Positions 62,865 through 64,000 of a stretch of DNA of 64,000 nucleotides are shown piece after piece; the first letter of the stretch is position 1; each line of letters starts with the position of its first letter. The notes under the pieces are model-generated. The model had not been told where the DNA came from, did no database searches, and saw only the letters and a program-made list of their open reading frames with translations. The DNA lies in assembly GCA_033032865.1 (NCBI GenBank), contig JAWHQI010000040.1, forward strand, positions 6,617,001 through 6,681,000. The letters run 5' to 3'. Source of the DNA: Dactylorhiza incarnata (Eukaryota > Streptophyta > Magnoliopsida > Asparagales > Orchidaceae). The translations under genes were made by a program, and so were the position numbers.

Positions 62865-64000
62865 TGTAACACCCCAAAAATCATAGTCCAGCGAGGTATG
62901 CGGAGTGGTAGCGTCGCGCTCGGAATAGGCTGAAAATTCCATAGCAGGTTCTTCGCGCACGCTCACTGGCCTCCTTCGCGCACGACCAGTGGTCGTGCGC
63001 CTGATCGTGCGTTAATTCGCAAAGGTTGAAGGTCGGCTGATCGTGTAGCGCAAGATCAGGGGATGCTGGCCGCGCACGATCACTGATCGTGCGCCGCTGC
63101 CCGTGCGCACTGTTTATTCTGCTCCGCGAAAAGTGATGGGGATGATGATCCGGCCGTCCAAGAATCTTGGGATTTGATCCAACGGCTGCGATGGTTGGCT
63201 GGGGGTTTTATGTCTTGGTAGAGGAGTTAAACCCTCATATTTCCAAGTCATTTCTCTCTCTTAGGTTGGAGAAAGGAGGTGGAGGCAAGGAGGAAGGAGA
63301 AGGGGAATCCGCCATTGCCGGAGCTTCGGAGCTCCGTTCGCCGATCCGAGACCGGCAACGCGTAGAGGGCGTCGAGGCACTTCTTCTCCACCGTTTGTTT
63401 GCAAGCTTCTCATGGCTAGGAGGAGATCTCAAAAGGTAACGACATTTCTCCTCCCGGTCTTTAGGATGCGTGCATGACATCCCTTTAATTTCTGCATTTT
63501 GGCACCGGATCCGTCGAGTGAGAGGGGTCCGGGTCACCTTGGTTCAAAAGGAACCATCGGGTTGATTGAGTCCGTCCCCGACATGATTTGCACTAGAGAT
63601 CCGCTCCGTTAGTGGATTAGGCATTGTGGGTGAAGCCAGATTTGTGGCCGTTGGTCCGATTCGGTGATGTTGATTTACGCGCATTTTAGGGGTTTTGTTA
63701 GAAATCCGGAAACGGCGAACTCGTCGTTGTGATGCCCTCGTAGCTTCGTGTGGTAACGAACATTGGGTTTAGGGCGGAGAAATAATGTGCGGAATATGGG
63801 GCTTGTGATGCCTAGTGTTGTGCGAAGGCACGATTGGTCTTTGTGGTCGGATGGCTATTCCGTGAAGACTGAGATTCACGCGTGGAGAGTGTCCCGGCAA
63901 GATTAGTCCCTTCGATTGTTGACTGACGAGAATGTCTGTGCTACGGATGAGTCCGTTGACGGTCGCCAGGCGAGGCAATCGGTGGACGTTGTCCCGAGAG
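62865..64000 (+). repeat. 3' LTR of the chromovirus-like element, cut by window end
   Basis: Matches 55949-57084 with scattered single-base changes. It carries the same CGCACGAT array (62951-63115) and palindrome (62978-63000). Confidence 0.93.

Larger units (their letters stand above)
55949..64000 (+). mobile_element. Ty3/gypsy chromovirus-like element, runs past the window end
   Basis: 5' LTR 55949-58002, PBS, gag, protease, RT, RNase H, integrase, chromodomain-like tail, polypurine tract, and the first 1136 bp of the 3' LTR (62865 onward). The LTRs differ at only a small fraction of positions in the shared part, so it is young. Yet gag, protease, RT and the chromodomain each carry a break. 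It is inserted just before the YVDD codons of the Tat fragment. The 5' target duplication would be catat (55944-55948); the 3' copy lies outside the window. Confidence 0.93.

Overview
This window looks like a TE-saturated stretch of an angiosperm, most likely eudicot, nuclear genome. The signs are plant-type Ty1/copia and Ty3/gypsy lineages, a tRNA-derived plant SINE, FAR1-type Mutator-like elements, Tourist and MULE MITEs, and one fragmented host gene with plant serine carboxypeptidase exons and GT-AG introns. No species can be named from the sequence alone. No tRNA, rRNA or CRISPR was seen.

Left part (1-16 kb): the last two exons of a class II serine carboxypeptidase-like gene lie at 432-540 and 15617-15778 on the + strand. 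They are separated by a 15 kb intron filled with decayed transposons. In order these are a truncated copia element (about 719-3450), a truncated hAT element (about 3465-4609, -), an LTR-like repeat (4725), an antisense copia RT relic (5985-6870), a second copia element with 5' LTR and PBS (6923-10772), a second copy of the LTR-like repeat (10779), a young gag-only LTR element of TR-GAG type (11699-13704), and an 18-bp minisatellite. A SINE with a 17-bp target duplication sits just after the stop codon.

Middle part (16-37.7 kb): a MITE cluster (17.1-20.1 kb) is followed by a complete 6142-bp Mutator-like element (20196-26337) with about 80-bp TIRs and a perfect 9-bp target duplication. It carries two divergent genes, a decayed FAR1/SWIM transposase on - and a Ulp1 (C48) SUMO-protease-like gene on +. 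After 26 bp of old flank comes a complete non-autonomous Sirevirus-like copia element (26373-34045, -) with perfect TSD, an intact 775-codon gag, a spliced extra ORF and no pol. A possible host gene start lies near 34.75 kb. A second FAR1 MULE transposase relic (35.6-37.7 kb, +) is interrupted by a TRIM carrying three LTRs.

Right part (37.7-64 kb): an autonomous-type Sirevirus relative (about 37725-54590, -) is split inside its protease by a 6668-bp non-autonomous LTR element (45557-52224, -), whose only ORF has two CCHC knuckles. It then abuts a Tat-type gypsy RT/RNase H fragment (54590-55948, -), which is cut at its YVDD codons by a chromovirus-like gypsy element (55949 to beyond 64000, +). 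Nearly every coding region shows stops or frameshifts. The exceptions are the gag of the 26-34 kb element and the two-knuckle ORF.

The strongest unexplained pattern is at DNA level. Several unrelated elements carry arrays of short CpG-rich inverted motifs. GCGTCGA/TCGACGC fills the Sirevirus LTRs, non-coding leaders and gag tail. CGCACGAT/ATCGTGCG or near variants occur in the MULE TIR, the two-knuckle element's LTRs and the chromovirus LTRs.
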